The notes: a model not told the origin generated them from the letters alone. A DNA stretch of 61,935 nt from Clostridia bacterium (GCA_026001225.1 BNZQ01000003.1:1-61935); one strand, 5' to 3'; shown: positions 44,461-53,365, counted from the first letter of the stretch. A program made the numbers and translations.

Positions 44461-45482
44461 TCCCGTATCGCCGCCGCTTCCTCCGGCGACGGCTCGCGCA
44501 TTTGCTCCTCGGCCTCCTCGATCTGCGCGTCGGTCGCCTCGCCCCACGCGCGCGCCGTCATGCCCGTGCCGCCTATTTTTGGATTGAGCAATTCTTCCAG
44601 CGCGTAGCCGATCTGCATAAAGCCGATCACCGCGAAAAAGATCGCCGCGCCGGGCGCGAGTACCCACGCCCACAGACGGCTCGTGAACGCGCCGCCCTCG
44701 GCCTTGACCAACAGCTGTCCCCAACTGACCGCCGACGGGTCGCCCAAGCCGATGAAGCTCAAACCGGCCTCGGCGATCATGAAACCGGCGGAGGCCAGCG
44801 CGCAATTCATGATCAGCAAATGAGAAACGGCGGGCAGAATATGCCGCCGCGTGATATAGTTCCGCTTCGCGCCGAACAGCTCGGCCGCCTTGATATAGTT
44901 GCCGTTCTTTAAACTCAACACCTGCGCCCGAATGATGCGCGCCGTGCCGGGCCAGCCGAACGCGATAAAGATAAAAATCATCATCACATAGCTTGACGAC
45001 ACATATTTATGCAAAATGACCATCAGCGGCAGCGTGGGAATAACCAGCAAAACGTCCACGACGCGCATGATCGCGCCGCCCGCCCATTTGGAATAGTAGC
45101 CCGCGACGATTCCCAAAAACGCGCCGACCAACGTCACGCACAAGCCCGACGTAAGGCCGATGATCAGCGACACGCGCGTACCGTACAGGATTTGCGCCAA
45201 GATATCCACGCCGTTGCCGTCCGTCCCCAACAAATGCGTCCACGAGGGTGGCAAATATCCCTCGTTGATGCTCGGCGTTTTTGGGTCGTAGGGCGTAAGC
45301 AGGGGCGCGAACAGCGCGAAGAACACCAAAGCCGCCACGACGATCAGGCCGAACCGCCCCTTGCGGTGCTTCCACAGCCGTTTAAAGAACGTCCCGACGG
45401 GGCACAAAAAACGCGTCCATACGAAACGCGCCGCTTTCACAAAAAACAGCCCCGCCTTTCCGAAGAATCCCGAAACGCTCAT
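44439..45482 (-). CDS. oppC: Oligopeptide ABC transporter permease
   Basis: The 347-residue membrane protein has the OppC N-terminal tail and first segment (FGLIVVAALVFFALFAPLLTPYDPK), then five more segments and the EAA-type loop (IKAAELFGAKRNYITRRHILPAVSHLLI). The peri-membrane pattern HLLGTDGNGVDILAQILYGTRVSLIIG is typical of the family. Its ATG overlaps the end of oppB by 4 nt, giving translational coupling. The C-terminal tail after the last segment is longer and more acidic than usual. Confidence 0.94.
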   Translation of the reverse strand: MSVSGFFGKAGLFFVKAARFVWTRFLCPVGTFFKRLWKHRKGRFGLIVVAALVFFALFAPLLTPYDPKTPSINEGYLPPSWTHLLGTDGNGVDILAQILYGTRVSLIIGLTSGLCVTLVGAFLGIVAGYYSKWAGGAIMRVVDVLLVIPTLPLMVILHKYVSSSYVMMIFIFIAFGWPGTARIIRAQVLSLKNGNYIKAAELFGAKRNYITRRHILPAVSHLLIMNCALASAGFMIAEAGLSFIGLGDPSAVSWGQLLVKAEGGAFTSRLWAWVLAPGAAIFFAVIGFMQIGYALEELLNPKIGGTGMTARAWGEATDAQIEEAEEQMREPSPEEAAAIREQVRSER

Positions 45483-46588
45483 GCCAGCTTCACCCGCGGA
45501 TCGAGCCTATGGTAGACGAAATCCGTCAATAAATTACAGACGATCGTGACGAAAGAATAAAAGAACATGATTCCCTGCGCGAGCTGAAAATCCCCGACGT
45601 TTTGGGCCTCCAGCAACAGGCCGCCCATGCCGGGCCACGCGAATATCTTCTCGATCAGCACGGAGCCGCCGAACACGCCGGCCATGCTCATGCCGATGCT
45701 CGTCACCATCGGCAAAAGCGCGTTGCGCAGGGTATGCCCGAACAGCACCTGCCGCTCCGACAGGCCCTTGGCGCGCGCGGTGGTCACATAGTCCTCGTTG
45801 ACCGCGGCGATCATGCTGTTGCGCACCATCAGCGCGTAGGAAACGATGCTGCCGATACACAGCACGAAGATCGGCAAAATCGAATGGTACGCGATATCGG
45901 CAAGGTCGGCGGGCGGTACGGCGATCAGCGCGGACAGCACGAACGCGCCGACGGGCACCACGAACAGCAGGAAAACCTTTTTGGTAAAATAATAGGATAC
46001 ACCCGCGGCGACGACCCCCAAAAGGACGCCGATCCAAAAAATCCACTCGTGAAAGGTCAACGAATACCCCTCGGTCATCGCGCCCCGAAACGGAAAGACC
46101 GGCACCGCGAAGCACAACAGCATCATAAAGACCAGCGCGATCCAAAACGAGGGCAACGCGGTGGTCAGCGTGGCCGCGCCGAGCAGAACCTTGTCGGGCC
46201 GTTTGCCCCGGTGTTTCGCGGCGCGCGCGCCGACATGAATCCCGGTTATGACCGAAATCAGCATAGCGGACAGCGACAAAATCATCGACCACGGGATTTT
46301 GGAGAACATGACCGAAAAGACGGGCGCCTTATAGACGTAGGAACGCCCGTAGTCGAACGTGAACATTTTGCCCAAATACACGAAATACTGTCTAAACAAC
46401 GAGCCGTCCAGCCCGTACTCGGCGCGCACGGCGGCGCGCAAAATCAAATCGTCCTCCGGAATGCCGCGCAACAGCGGCTCGGCAGGATCGGTGAAGATCA
46501 ATCGGGGCAACAGAAAATTCAGCGAAATCACCACAAACAGGATGATCAGCGCGTAAAATATCCGCGTTAGAACGTAACGTAATTTCAT
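45479..46588 (-). CDS. oppB: Oligopeptide ABC transporter permease
   Basis: The 369-residue protein begins MKLRYVLTRIFYALIILFVVISLNFLLPRL, the OppB/DppB start, has six predicted membrane segments, and the EAA loop YVTTARAKGLSERQVLFGHTLRNALLP. It forms the peptide channel with OppC. The region before its start is a hairpin of the GCGGGAAAA type, and the nearest purine-rich ribosome-site-like sequence (AAAAAGAG) lies on the other side of that hairpin. Confidence 0.94.
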   Translation of the reverse strand: MKLRYVLTRIFYALIILFVVISLNFLLPRLIFTDPAEPLLRGIPEDDLILRAAVRAEYGLDGSLFRQYFVYLGKMFTFDYGRSYVYKAPVFSVMFSKIPWSMILSLSAMLISVITGIHVGARAAKHRGKRPDKVLLGAATLTTALPSFWIALVFMMLLCFAVPVFPFRGAMTEGYSLTFHEWIFWIGVLLGVVAAGVSYYFTKKVFLLFVVPVGAFVLSALIAVPPADLADIAYHSILPIFVLCIGSIVSYALMVRNSMIAAVNEDYVTTARAKGLSERQVLFGHTLRNALLPMVTSIGMSMAGVFGGSVLIEKIFAWPGMGGLLLEAQNVGDFQLAQGIMFFYSFVTIVCNLLTDFVYHRLDPRVKLA

Positions 46589-46597
46589 GCGATACCG

Positions 46598-46631
46598 GCG
46601 GGAAAAGCTTTTTGTAAAAAGTTTTTCCCGC
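46598..46631. repeat. GCGGGAAAA-type hairpin between oppA and oppB
   Basis: GCGGGAAAAGCTTTTT pairs with its near-perfect complement (one G-T pair), ending 9 nt before the oppB ATG on the minus strand. It carries the same flanking AAAGTTTTTAAAAAGAG as the hairpins near serA, argH and proA. Confidence 0.65.
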
Positions 46632-46667
46632 GCTCTTTTTAAAAACTTTTATCTGCCGTTGCGCGAT

Positions 46668-48602
46668 TTATTTCTTTTGTGTGATATATCTCAACGTGTC
46701 GTCGTTGAACAGGGGAGTCGTGTCCTCCGGCACAAAATTGACGAAGTTGCGCTCGGTATAGGCGTAGACGTGCTTGGCCGAGTACAGCGGTATTTCCACG
46801 TACAGCCCCGCCAAATAGGTCTGCACCTCCTTTGCCTTCTCGAACTGCTTGACGGTGTCCTTTTCGATTTCCATCGAGCGCATCAGGGCGCGCAAGGCCG
46901 CGTCGTCCAGACCCGAATAGTTGTACAGGCGCGGCGTCGGGTTCGCGGTTTCGTAAAAGCCGTAGCGGGCGTCGAACATCAGCAATTGGTCGGCGGCGAA
47001 CGTGACGGTATTTAAAACCGCGTCGAACATGTACGCGCCCTGCTTCGTTTGGTTCACGTCCTTTACGACCTCGGCGTAGTCGGTGCCCGCCTGCTTATAG
47101 GAAAAATTCAGCCCGATCCTTTCAAATTGCGTGCGCAGAGCCTGCGCCAAACGCTCGTTGTGCACGCCGGTGAAGATCTCTATTTTCAGCTCGCCGCCGT
47201 CGGGCTTTTTGCGGTATTGGCCGCTTTTGACAAAGCCCGCCGCGTCCAAAATGCCGTTCGCCTCGTCGATATCGGTTTTATGCTCCCGATATGCGCCGTT
47301 TTCGGTCAATGCGTGCGGCTGTCCCGTCGGCACCAGCCCGTCGCTCACCTTGACGCCGTAGCCGTACAGCACGTCGCCGATCAGCGCGTTTTGATCGACC
47401 GCCAACGAAACCGCGCGCCGGAACTCCTTTCCCTTGCCGCTCAAATCGCCGTCGCCGAATTTGCCGCCGTGAACGTTGAGCAGCAGCGTCGTCGTATAGG
47501 TATTGGACGTGGTGGCAAGCTTGACGTTCTTATACAGCTTCGGATTGTTTTTCAGCTGCATCGCCTTGTCGATCGCCAAATTTTCGTAGATCAGATCGAT
47601 GCTGCCCTTGTCGAGCGCGGACAGCATAATATCCGTGTTGCCGTGCAGGACGAAGGAAATATAGGCGGGCGGCGGAGCGCCCGAGAATTGACCGCCCGGA
47701 TTGTACCCTTCCCGCAGCTGCAAGGTGACCGAGCTCGATTCGGAATAACCGTTTTCGGCCAACTTATACGCGCCCGTACCGACGGGATTCAGGTTCTTTT
47801 CGGATTTCGGGTCCTTGATATCCTTCCAAATATGCTTGGGCAGAATCAAAATCGAGGTGCCGATTTGCTTGATATCGCTCGTCTTGCGCGTGCCCAAATA
47901 CATGTCGAAGGCCTTGCCGTCCTCCGAGGCCTCGCCGCGGCTGTAATTGCCCAAAAAGGAAGCGACCGCGCCGACGCCGCCCTGATTGGCCAAAATGTAG
48001 TCGAACGTGAATTTAACATCCTCGGCCGAAAAAGGCGTCCCGTCGCTCCACGAATACCCCTCGGCGACCTCGAACGAGTAATGCAGCCAGCCCGACGACG
48101 GCACGGCGTTTTCCGCCGCTTCGGTCGGCAGAAACGTATCCCACGTTTCACCCGCGTCCCTGTCCGGCGACAAGCCCTTGCGGTTCAAAAGGTCGATCCG
48201 CTCCTGCCGCGCCGGCGTGTAGTCGTCCGTCCGCCCGAAACGCGCGCCCGGCTTTTTGGGGTACGCGCCTTCGAGTTTCAACAGATTGTCCGTCATTAAA
48301 AAGGGATTCTCGGCCGTGTCCGGCGGCGTATAAACTGATCCGTCGGGGAAACGGAACGCATCCCCCTGCTCCGCGTACTCCGAGGGGGTACCGATATTGC
48401 CCAAAATCGTGTTGTACAACAGACTCGCGATGACCGTACTTGTGCCGGTGTTGGAATCGTAGGGCATCAGATTTTTGGGTAACGCCTCCGCCCCGATCCG
48501 CAGAGTGTTTTCGTATTTGACCGTGCGGCAGGCCGAAAACGCCCCCGCCGGCACCGCGATCGCGAGGACGATGATCAATAGTTTCGCTAATTTTCTTTTC
48601 AT
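46668..48602 (-). CDS. oppA: Oligopeptide-binding lipoprotein
   Basis: The 644-residue protein has a signal peptide ending in lipobox FSAC and the SBP_bac_5 fold: LRIGAEALPKNLMPYDSNTGTSTVIASLLYNTILG at the start, YSFEVAEGYSWSDGTPFSAEDVKFTFDYIL, and RRAVSLAVDQNALIGDVLYGYG. It captures peptides outside the membrane for OppBC. It is the first gene of oppABCDF. Its ATG is 6 nt from a heptamer array, with no clear ribosome site. Confidence 0.93.
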   Translation of the reverse strand: MKRKLAKLLIIVLAIAVPAGAFSACRTVKYENTLRIGAEALPKNLMPYDSNTGTSTVIASLLYNTILGNIGTPSEYAEQGDAFRFPDGSVYTPPDTAENPFLMTDNLLKLEGAYPKKPGARFGRTDDYTPARQERIDLLNRKGLSPDRDAGETWDTFLPTEAAENAVPSSGWLHYSFEVAEGYSWSDGTPFSAEDVKFTFDYILANQGGVGAVASFLGNYSRGEASEDGKAFDMYLGTRKTSDIKQIGTSILILPKHIWKDIKDPKSEKNLNPVGTGAYKLAENGYSESSSVTLQLREGYNPGGQFSGAPPPAYISFVLHGNTDIMLSALDKGSIDLIYENLAIDKAMQLKNNPKLYKNVKLATTSNTYTTTLLLNVHGGKFGDGDLSGKGKEFRRAVSLAVDQNALIGDVLYGYGVKVSDGLVPTGQPHALTENGAYREHKTDIDEANGILDAAGFVKSGQYRKKPDGGELKIEIFTGVHNERLAQALRTQFERIGLNFSYKQAGTDYAEVVKDVNQTKQGAYMFDAVLNTVTFAADQLLMFDARYGFYETANPTPRLYNYSGLDDAALRALMRSMEIEKDTVKQFEKAKEVQTYLAGLYVEIPLYSAKHVYAYTERNFVNFVPEDTTPLFNDDTLRYITQKK

Positions 48603-48606
48603 ATTT

Positions 48607-48731
48607 TCAGTAGTGGTCAGTGGTCAGTGGTCAGTGGTCAGACCCCGGAAATTCCCCTCCCCCGGAGGGGTGCCGCCGTCAGGCGGCGGGGTGGGGGCCG
48701 CTAACCACTGACCACTGACCACTAACCACTC
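48607..48731. repeat. Inverted heptamer arrays around a GC-rich repeat upstream of oppA
   Basis: AGTGGTC units at 48607-48641 and the inverse (GACCACT) at 48699-48731 can pair as long arms. Between them is a repeat of the form AAATTCCCCTC-loop-GAGGGGTG plus GCCGCCGTCAGGCGGCGGGGTGG. Related copies of the inner repeat are at 49845-49890 and 53303-53362. Confidence 0.65.
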
Positions 48732-48741
48732 AAATGACCGC

Positions 48742-49416
48742 TCAAATCTTCAACTGCTTCCCGAAGCCCTCCGGCCCCGCGCCGTTGTCGAACGCCTCCT
48801 CGATATGGAACACGTACGCGGGGCGCGTTTTCCAACGTTCGATATTGGGCGCGTGGTACATGTCGTGCTGCGCGTTGACGAACTGCTGATAAATATCCAA
48901 CTCGCCGTAAGGCACGGTGTCTTCCTTTGCGTACCGTTTGCCGCGAATTTCCATTTTGCCGCGCAACTCGAAGGAAATCATCGGCGGCTGATAAAACAGC
49001 AGGGTCGCCTCCGGATTTTCCCGGTAATTGTACCAGCTGTGGACGAACGCCATTTCCAAACTCGTCACGACCGAGAAGTCGATATTTTTTTCGGCCTCCT
49101 CGCTGTACAGGTGCTTGTGCAAAATTTTGGCGCCGCGCGTCCCGTATTCCTTGTCGCCTTCCTTATAGCTCTTGATATGCTCGATGTATTCGGGCAGGAT
49201 TTTGGCCAAATATTCCTGCTTGGGCACAAAGCCGATACCCTTGATCGACGCGTTTAAGCCCTTGCTGCCGTTGCTGACAAAGGTCGGCGTGTGCGAGGTG
49301 AAACTCAAAAATATCTTTTCGGGCGGCTGTTCGACGCCGTCGGATATCTTTTTGAGGTTCGCGGCCCGTCCCTTGTAGGCCCAGTTGAAAAATGTTTGAA
49401 TCGTTCTTTCCGCCAT
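48742..49416 (-). CDS. Conserved-looking protein of unknown function
   Basis: I do not recognise this 224-residue protein. It is soluble, without signal peptide or membrane segment, and rich in aromatic residues (AFVHSWYNYRENPEATLLFYQPPMISFELRGKMEI; ELDIYQQFVNAQHDMYHAPNIERW). The H-D-M-Y-H stretch could bind a metal but this is speculation. A purine-rich GGAAATAAG lies before the ATG. It precedes oppA on the same strand, separated by a repeat cassette, so co-transcription is uncertain. Confidence 0.6.
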   Translation of the reverse strand: MAERTIQTFFNWAYKGRAANLKKISDGVEQPPEKIFLSFTSHTPTFVSNGSKGLNASIKGIGFVPKQEYLAKILPEYIEHIKSYKEGDKEYGTRGAKILHKHLYSEEAEKNIDFSVVTSLEMAFVHSWYNYRENPEATLLFYQPPMISFELRGKMEIRGKRYAKEDTVPYGELDIYQQFVNAQHDMYHAPNIERWKTRPAYVFHIEEAFDNGAGPEGFGKQLKI

Positions 49417-49475
49417 GATCTTATTTCCTTTTTATGTTTTTTAATTTCGTTTGTTTTGTTCGTTTATGCAAATTG

Positions 49476-49614
49476 TGCGAGAAAACATTTTGAATCTTCG
49501 ATTCCAAACCGTCGTCCCCTCGGTCATGTGCAAACTTCGTTTGCCCGCGACCCTCGATTCCTCGGTTTGTGTGATAAAAATTGTTCTCTTACGCTCTTTC
49601 CCAAAAACTTTTAC
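49476..49614. repeat. Palindromic element 7 (nested hairpin type)
   Basis: Outer arms of the GCGAGAAAAC type enclose an insert which, on the minus strand, carries GCAAAC-GAA-GTTTGC with CATGACCGAG on its 3' side. The insert is nearly identical to that of the element at 60001-60152. It lies in the 479-bp gene-free stretch 49417-49895, the rest of which is filled by the repeats listed next. Confidence 0.65.
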
Positions 49615-49644
49615 CTTTTTATGTTCGTTTTATTTCGTTTTTTT

Positions 49645-49845
49645 AAGCGGTTGCGATTCCACGGCGGGCCGACGCACGCTGTCGGCCCCTACGGCGTTCC
49701 TCTGAAGGACACAAAAACGCGTTACGCCGCCTTGTTTGTCATTGTACGTTACGCCGTCTTGTCTGTCATTGCGCGTCCTGCCCGTCTTGTCCGTCATTGC
49801 GAGGCGAGAACTTTTCCGAGCCGTCGCAATCTCAACCGCTGAAAA
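49645..49845. repeat. GGGCCGACGCACGC-type repeat plus GTCATTGCGAG-type repeat, copy 1
   Basis: About 65 bp beginning AAGCGGTTGCGATTCCACGG and containing the palindrome GGGCCGACGCACGCTGTCGG match 51091-51155 at nearly every position. GTCATTGCGAG-type sequence follows, ending in CCGTCGCAATCTCAACC, as after the second copy. Confidence 0.75.
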
Positions 49846-49890
49846 TTCCCCTCATCGAGGGGTGGCCGCGCAGCTGACGGGGTGGTTCGG
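49845..49890. repeat. AAATTCCCCTC...GGGGTGG repeat, copy 2
   Basis: The sequence AAATTCCCCTCATCGAGGGGTGG plus GCCGCGCAGCTGACGGGGTGG-like continuation ends 6 nt from the lipoprotein stop at 49896. Copies of the same design lie at 48650-48697 and 53303-53362. Confidence 0.65.
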
Positions 49891-49895
49891 CCGCC

Positions 49896-51038
49896 TTACA
49901 GCAACCGCAACAAGCCGCCGGGCAGCGAGGCCTTCGCCTGTACGGTCTCGCTGAACCACGGCCTGAAACCGCTTCCGATCAACAGATCCATATAATCGGC
50001 AGGCCCGACGATATATTCCGTAGTACCGACGGTATACGTCAGCCGAATATCATGATCCGATTCGTTGATCGCGTATGTCCCGTCGAACGCAAGGTATACC
50101 GCCGCACCGAGAGTCGTGCCGAACGCGCCGATCTCCAACCGGAACGCGCCATTTTCATACAGGTGCAACAGGTAAGCATAGGTTTCGCCCTGCACCGTAC
50201 CCGTACCGGAATAGGACGCTCTGAATACGGCCGGCGCGGTATACGCGCCGCCGCCCCGCACCTTGTACAGCGTCATCGCGGAGGCGGCCTTTTGCGTCCC
50301 CGTCAAATAGGGGAAAAAGCCGTCGAATCCGTCCGTGCCGTTCGCCGTGCATTCGACAACGCGGCGGCCGTTCGACCGCCCGCTGTCGCCGTCCAACGGA
50401 AAATACGTCAGTGTGAGCTTGCCTCCCGCGAGCACGTATGTGCCGTCGCAGACGCCCGTCAGCGAAATCCCGCTCATAGGGCCCGTGGGTGTCGCGTAAA
50501 AGCCGATATCCAAGCTGAACACGGCGTTGTCGTACAGAACGACGCGGAAGGAATGCTGAACGACCGAGGTAGCCCCCGTCGCCGTATAGGTCGCGACGGG
50601 CGCGCCCTTTGTCAACGGGACGCCGTCCCACTCGGTAATCTCGAACGTAACCGTCGCCGATTTGCCCGCGCGCGAGGCGGTGACCGTAGCCGTCCCTTTC
50701 GCCACGCCCGTAGCCTTGCCGTCCGCCGCCCCGACCGAAACGATCGACGCGTCCGAGGTCGCCCATTGAACGCCCTCGGTCACGGCCGTGCCGTCCGCGT
50801 AAGCTTTCAGCGTCAGCGTGTCGTCCTTGCCCAACACGGCCGAAACGGCGGAGCCCGTGCCCGTGCCCGCGTCGACCGTCAATTCGGCAACCGTACCCGT
50901 GCCGTTGCCGCCGTTTTCGTTCCCGTCGTCGTTGTTTCCATTGTCGGGCCCGTCGCCCCCGCACGCGCTCAAAGCGAACGCGGCGAGCAGGACGGCCAAA
51001 ATCAGGACGATTGTCGATAAAATACTTCTCTTTTTCAT
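49896..51038 (-). CDS. Lipoprotein with a BIG2 Ig-like domain
   Basis: The 380-residue protein has a signal peptide and lipobox LSAC, a glycine/asparagine/aspartate-rich linker (GPDNGNNDDGNENGGNGTG), then a BIG2 domain at about residues 48-135 (LTVDAGTGTGSAVSAVLGKDDTLTLKA...VQWATSDASIVSVGAADGKATGVAKGTATVTA). Two beta-rich lipocalin-like halves follow (FSLDIGFY...; FRLEIGAFG...) that look like copies of one unit. It is probably displayed on the cell surface; its ligand is unknown. The region upstream (51039-51272) holds only repeats. Confidence 0.82.
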   Translation of the reverse strand: MKKRSILSTIVLILAVLLAAFALSACGGDGPDNGNNDDGNENGGNGTGTVAELTVDAGTGTGSAVSAVLGKDDTLTLKAYADGTAVTEGVQWATSDASIVSVGAADGKATGVAKGTATVTASRAGKSATVTFEITEWDGVPLTKGAPVATYTATGATSVVQHSFRVVLYDNAVFSLDIGFYATPTGPMSGISLTGVCDGTYVLAGGKLTLTYFPLDGDSGRSNGRRVVECTANGTDGFDGFFPYLTGTQKAASAMTLYKVRGGGAYTAPAVFRASYSGTGTVQGETYAYLLHLYENGAFRLEIGAFGTTLGAAVYLAFDGTYAINESDHDIRLTYTVGTTEYIVGPADYMDLLIGSGFRPWFSETVQAKASLPGGLLRLL

Positions 51039-51090
51039 ATCCGTTTATTCTCTGTGTTTTTTTGTCATTATAGGTTTAAGATCCCACTTT

Positions 51091-51282
51091 AAGCGGTTGA
51101 GATTCCACGGCGGGCCGACGCACGCTGTCGGCCCCTACGGCGTTCCTTTGAATGACCCAAAAACGCATTGCGCCGTCTTGTTGTCATTGCGAGCGGAGCG
51201 AAGTGACGCGTGGCAATCTCAACCTAATTGTCCGTCATTGCGGGGCGAGGACAATTCCGAGCCGTCGCAAACTCAACCTATA
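51091..51282. repeat. GGGCCGACGCACGC-type repeat plus GTCATTGCGAG-type repeat, copy 2
   Basis: Second copy of the composite at 49645-49845, on the same strand, with TGTCATTGCGAGCGGAGCGA and GTGGCAATCTCAACC following. The composite lies downstream of the 51273-52682 gene and upstream of the 49896-51038 gene. Confidence 0.75.
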
Positions 51283-52682
51283 TCAATAACGAAAGCCTGA
51301 AAATCCAACGGCGCCGCGGCGCGGGTCGTTCCCATCGTCGTCAAATAGGTGAATTTATTGTTGAATTTCGTCGAAAACTTCGTGGCCGCACTCGCGCTGT
51401 CGATCGTATCGACCAACAGAATCACCTGTAAACCGTTGGGATACGTCTCCGCCGCAAACTCGGTGATCGTTTTGCCCGCATACTCGCCCGACAGAATCGT
51501 TCCTTCGGGATACGCCGTGTATGTCAGAACCACCGCATATTTGCCCGCTAATGTCGCGACGTCGATATTGGCCGCCGTTTCCTCGCTGTCCTCATTCTTT
51601 TTAGTCAGCGTGTCGATTTGCGCCTGCGTCAGCTCGGATACATTTTTAAACGTATAGGAGGCCGTCCCGCGAGCGGTTCTCGCCCCCGTTCCCGACGTGC
51701 TGTAAACCTGTACCGTTCCCGCCGCGGTAACTTCAAGGTCGATCGCAATCGAAGTCGAACCGTTCATACCGCCTAAAAAAGTCGCGCGGTAATTCGTTCC
51801 CACCGTCAAAGACGGCGCCAAAGCCTCGAATTCCAGCGGAGCTGCGGCGCGGGTCGTTCCCATCGTCGTCAGATAGGTGAATTTATTGTTGAATTTCGTC
51901 GAAAACTTCGCGGCCGCGTTCGCGCCGTCGATCGTATCGACCAACAGAATCACCTGCAAGCCGCCGGGATACGCCTCCGCCGCGAATTGGGTGATCGTTT
52001 TGCCCGCATAGTCGCCCGACAGAATCGTTCCTTCGGGATACGCCGTGTATGTCAAAACCGCCGCATATTTGCCCGCCAGCGTCGCGACGTCGATATTGGC
52101 CGCCGTTTCCTCGCTGTCCTCATTCTTTTTAGTCAGCGTGTCGATTTGCGCCTGTGTCAGCTCGGATACCTTTTTAAACGTGTAGGAGGCCGTACCGCGA
52201 TAGGTTTTTGCTCCCGTTCCCGACGTGCTGTAAACCTTCGCCGTCCCCGCCTCGGTCACTTCGAGGTCGATCGCGATCAAGGTCGAGCCGCCCATTCCGC
52301 CGAGGAAGGTCGCGCGGTACGTCGTACCGGCCGTCAGCGTGGGCGCGATCTCGACCTTGACGGCAACCGTAGCCGAATCGTCGCCGCGTTTTGCGGTGAT
52401 CGCCGCGTCGCCCTTGGAGACCGCCGTGATCACACCGTCCGCCACCGTCGCGACGGCTTCGTTCGCGCTCGTCCACGTCACGTCCGTCACCGCCGTGTCG
52501 CCTTTCTTGGCCGTAATCTTTTGGGTCTGTCCCGCCGCCGTGAACGTCACCGAGGTTTCGCTCAAAGCGAACGTACCCGTCGGCCCTTTGTCGCCGCCAT
52601 CCGTATTCGCGCAGCCCGCGAAGAACAGAACCGAAGCGAATATCGCCATAACGGCGCATAAAACGATAAATTTCTTTTTCAT
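51273..52682 (-). CDS. Lipoprotein with a BIG2 domain and a recent internal duplication
   Basis: The 469-residue protein has a signal peptide with lipobox FAGC, a BIG2 domain at about residues 35-110 (LSETSVTFTAAGQTQKITAKKGDTAVTDVTWTSANEAVATVADG) and then two nearly identical units of about 175 residues (about 115-290 and 291-465). Each unit contains YRATFLGGM, STSGTGA, SELTQAQIDTLTKKNEDSEE and SGDYAGKTIT-like segments. The DNA of the two units is also nearly identical, so the duplication is recent. Each unit resembles half of a beta-barrel, as in the neighbouring gene. Expression is probably controlled by the double promoter at 53038-53242. Confidence 0.82.
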   Translation of the reverse strand: MKKKFIVLCAVMAIFASVLFFAGCANTDGGDKGPTGTFALSETSVTFTAAGQTQKITAKKGDTAVTDVTWTSANEAVATVADGVITAVSKGDAAITAKRGDDSATVAVKVEIAPTLTAGTTYRATFLGGMGGSTLIAIDLEVTEAGTAKVYSTSGTGAKTYRGTASYTFKKVSELTQAQIDTLTKKNEDSEETAANIDVATLAGKYAAVLTYTAYPEGTILSGDYAGKTITQFAAEAYPGGLQVILLVDTIDGANAAAKFSTKFNNKFTYLTTMGTTRAAAPLEFEALAPSLTVGTNYRATFLGGMNGSTSIAIDLEVTAAGTVQVYSTSGTGARTARGTASYTFKNVSELTQAQIDTLTKKNEDSEETAANIDVATLAGKYAVVLTYTAYPEGTILSGEYAGKTITEFAAETYPNGLQVILLVDTIDSASAATKFSTKFNNKFTYLTTMGTTRAAAPLDFQAFVIDIG

Positions 52683-52831
52683 AATGATGTTTCCTTGTTC
52701 CCTTTTTTATTTTTTGCTATTGTTCGTTCTTTTTATTGTTTGCTATTGCCCGTTGTTTTTTGCAAGTATCGGCCGCCGCGGATTTGTCGTTCTTTTTTTT
52801 AAACGTCCGAATTTCGCACCGAACCGCTTTT

Positions 52832-52876
52832 TTGTAAAACCTTGTTTTACAAAACGAAACGGGGTACCCCGTTTCA
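52832..52876. repeat. A/T hairpin plus GGTACC-centred palindrome, copy 2
   Basis: TTTTGTAAAAC...GTTTTACAAAA is followed by AAACGGGGTACCCCGTTT, as at 25041-25087. It lies in the long leader (52683-53037) of the preceding lipoprotein gene; I see no coding sequence in that leader. Confidence 0.6.
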
Positions 52877-53037
52877 GCCCCGAACGCCTCGCTTCCCGCG
52901 CAAGCGTCCCTTATAGTTTCTTATGCCGCGTTCCTACGCGCCGCTACATCGAATCCGCATTAAAAGCCTCGCGCCCGCTCTTTTCATGATTCCTATCCTC
53001 CGTTCGGGACTTGTTTAAAACCGTCCCGTTTCGTCCT

Positions 53038-53242
53038 TTAAAACATATTATGTATATATGTTTTAAGTATATTGGAGATAGTATATCATATGTATTATAT
53101 CATGTCAATTGTTTTTTTGCAATTCATTTTTTCTTTTATCGGGGCAACGGCATAACCTTTATCTTGTCGACACCTCCTTTTCTTTGATTAGCATATGCTA
53201 ACCAATTGAAATAGTATAACAGATCGGCGCCGCTTTTGTCAA
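53038..53242 (-). promoter_or_regulatory. Double promoter with two palindromes upstream of the duplicated-domain lipoprotein
   Basis: On the minus strand P1 is TTGACA (53242-53237), 18 bp, TATACT (53218-53213), followed 11 nt later by TTAGCATATGCTAA (53201-53188). P2 is TTGACA (53108-53103), 17 bp, TATACT (53085-53080), followed by TTAAAACATAT-7-ATATGTTTTAA (53066-53038). An unused AAGGAGGTG lies between. The layout matches 38415-38545. Confidence 0.65.
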
Positions 53243-53302
53243 CCGTTTTTTTGCCATATCCCGTATTTATTTTTCTGATGATACCTTGTTGAGCGCGCCG
53301 AC

Positions 53303-53362
53303 GGCGCAACGCGAAACCACCCCGCCCCTTTCAGGGGCACCCCTCCGACGGAGGGGAATTTT
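53303..53362. repeat. AAATTCCCCTC...GGGGTGG repeat, copy 3
   Basis: On the minus strand AAATTCCCCTCCGTCGGAGG continues to GGGGCGGGGTGGTTTCG, directly after the stop codon of the gene ending at 53366. Confidence 0.6.
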
Positions 53363-53365
53363 TTA

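Noticed and set aside
49476..49614. A short coding sequence here (reading LNLRFQTVV...CKLRLPA) that recurs near 60036
   Set aside because: The repeated peptide is only the translation of the nested palindromic element in both places.
53150..53170. Ribosome site AAGGAGGTG as the start of a gene
   Set aside because: Only frames of a few codons follow it. It may be a leftover of a lost gene or a leader peptide, but nothing supports a CDS.
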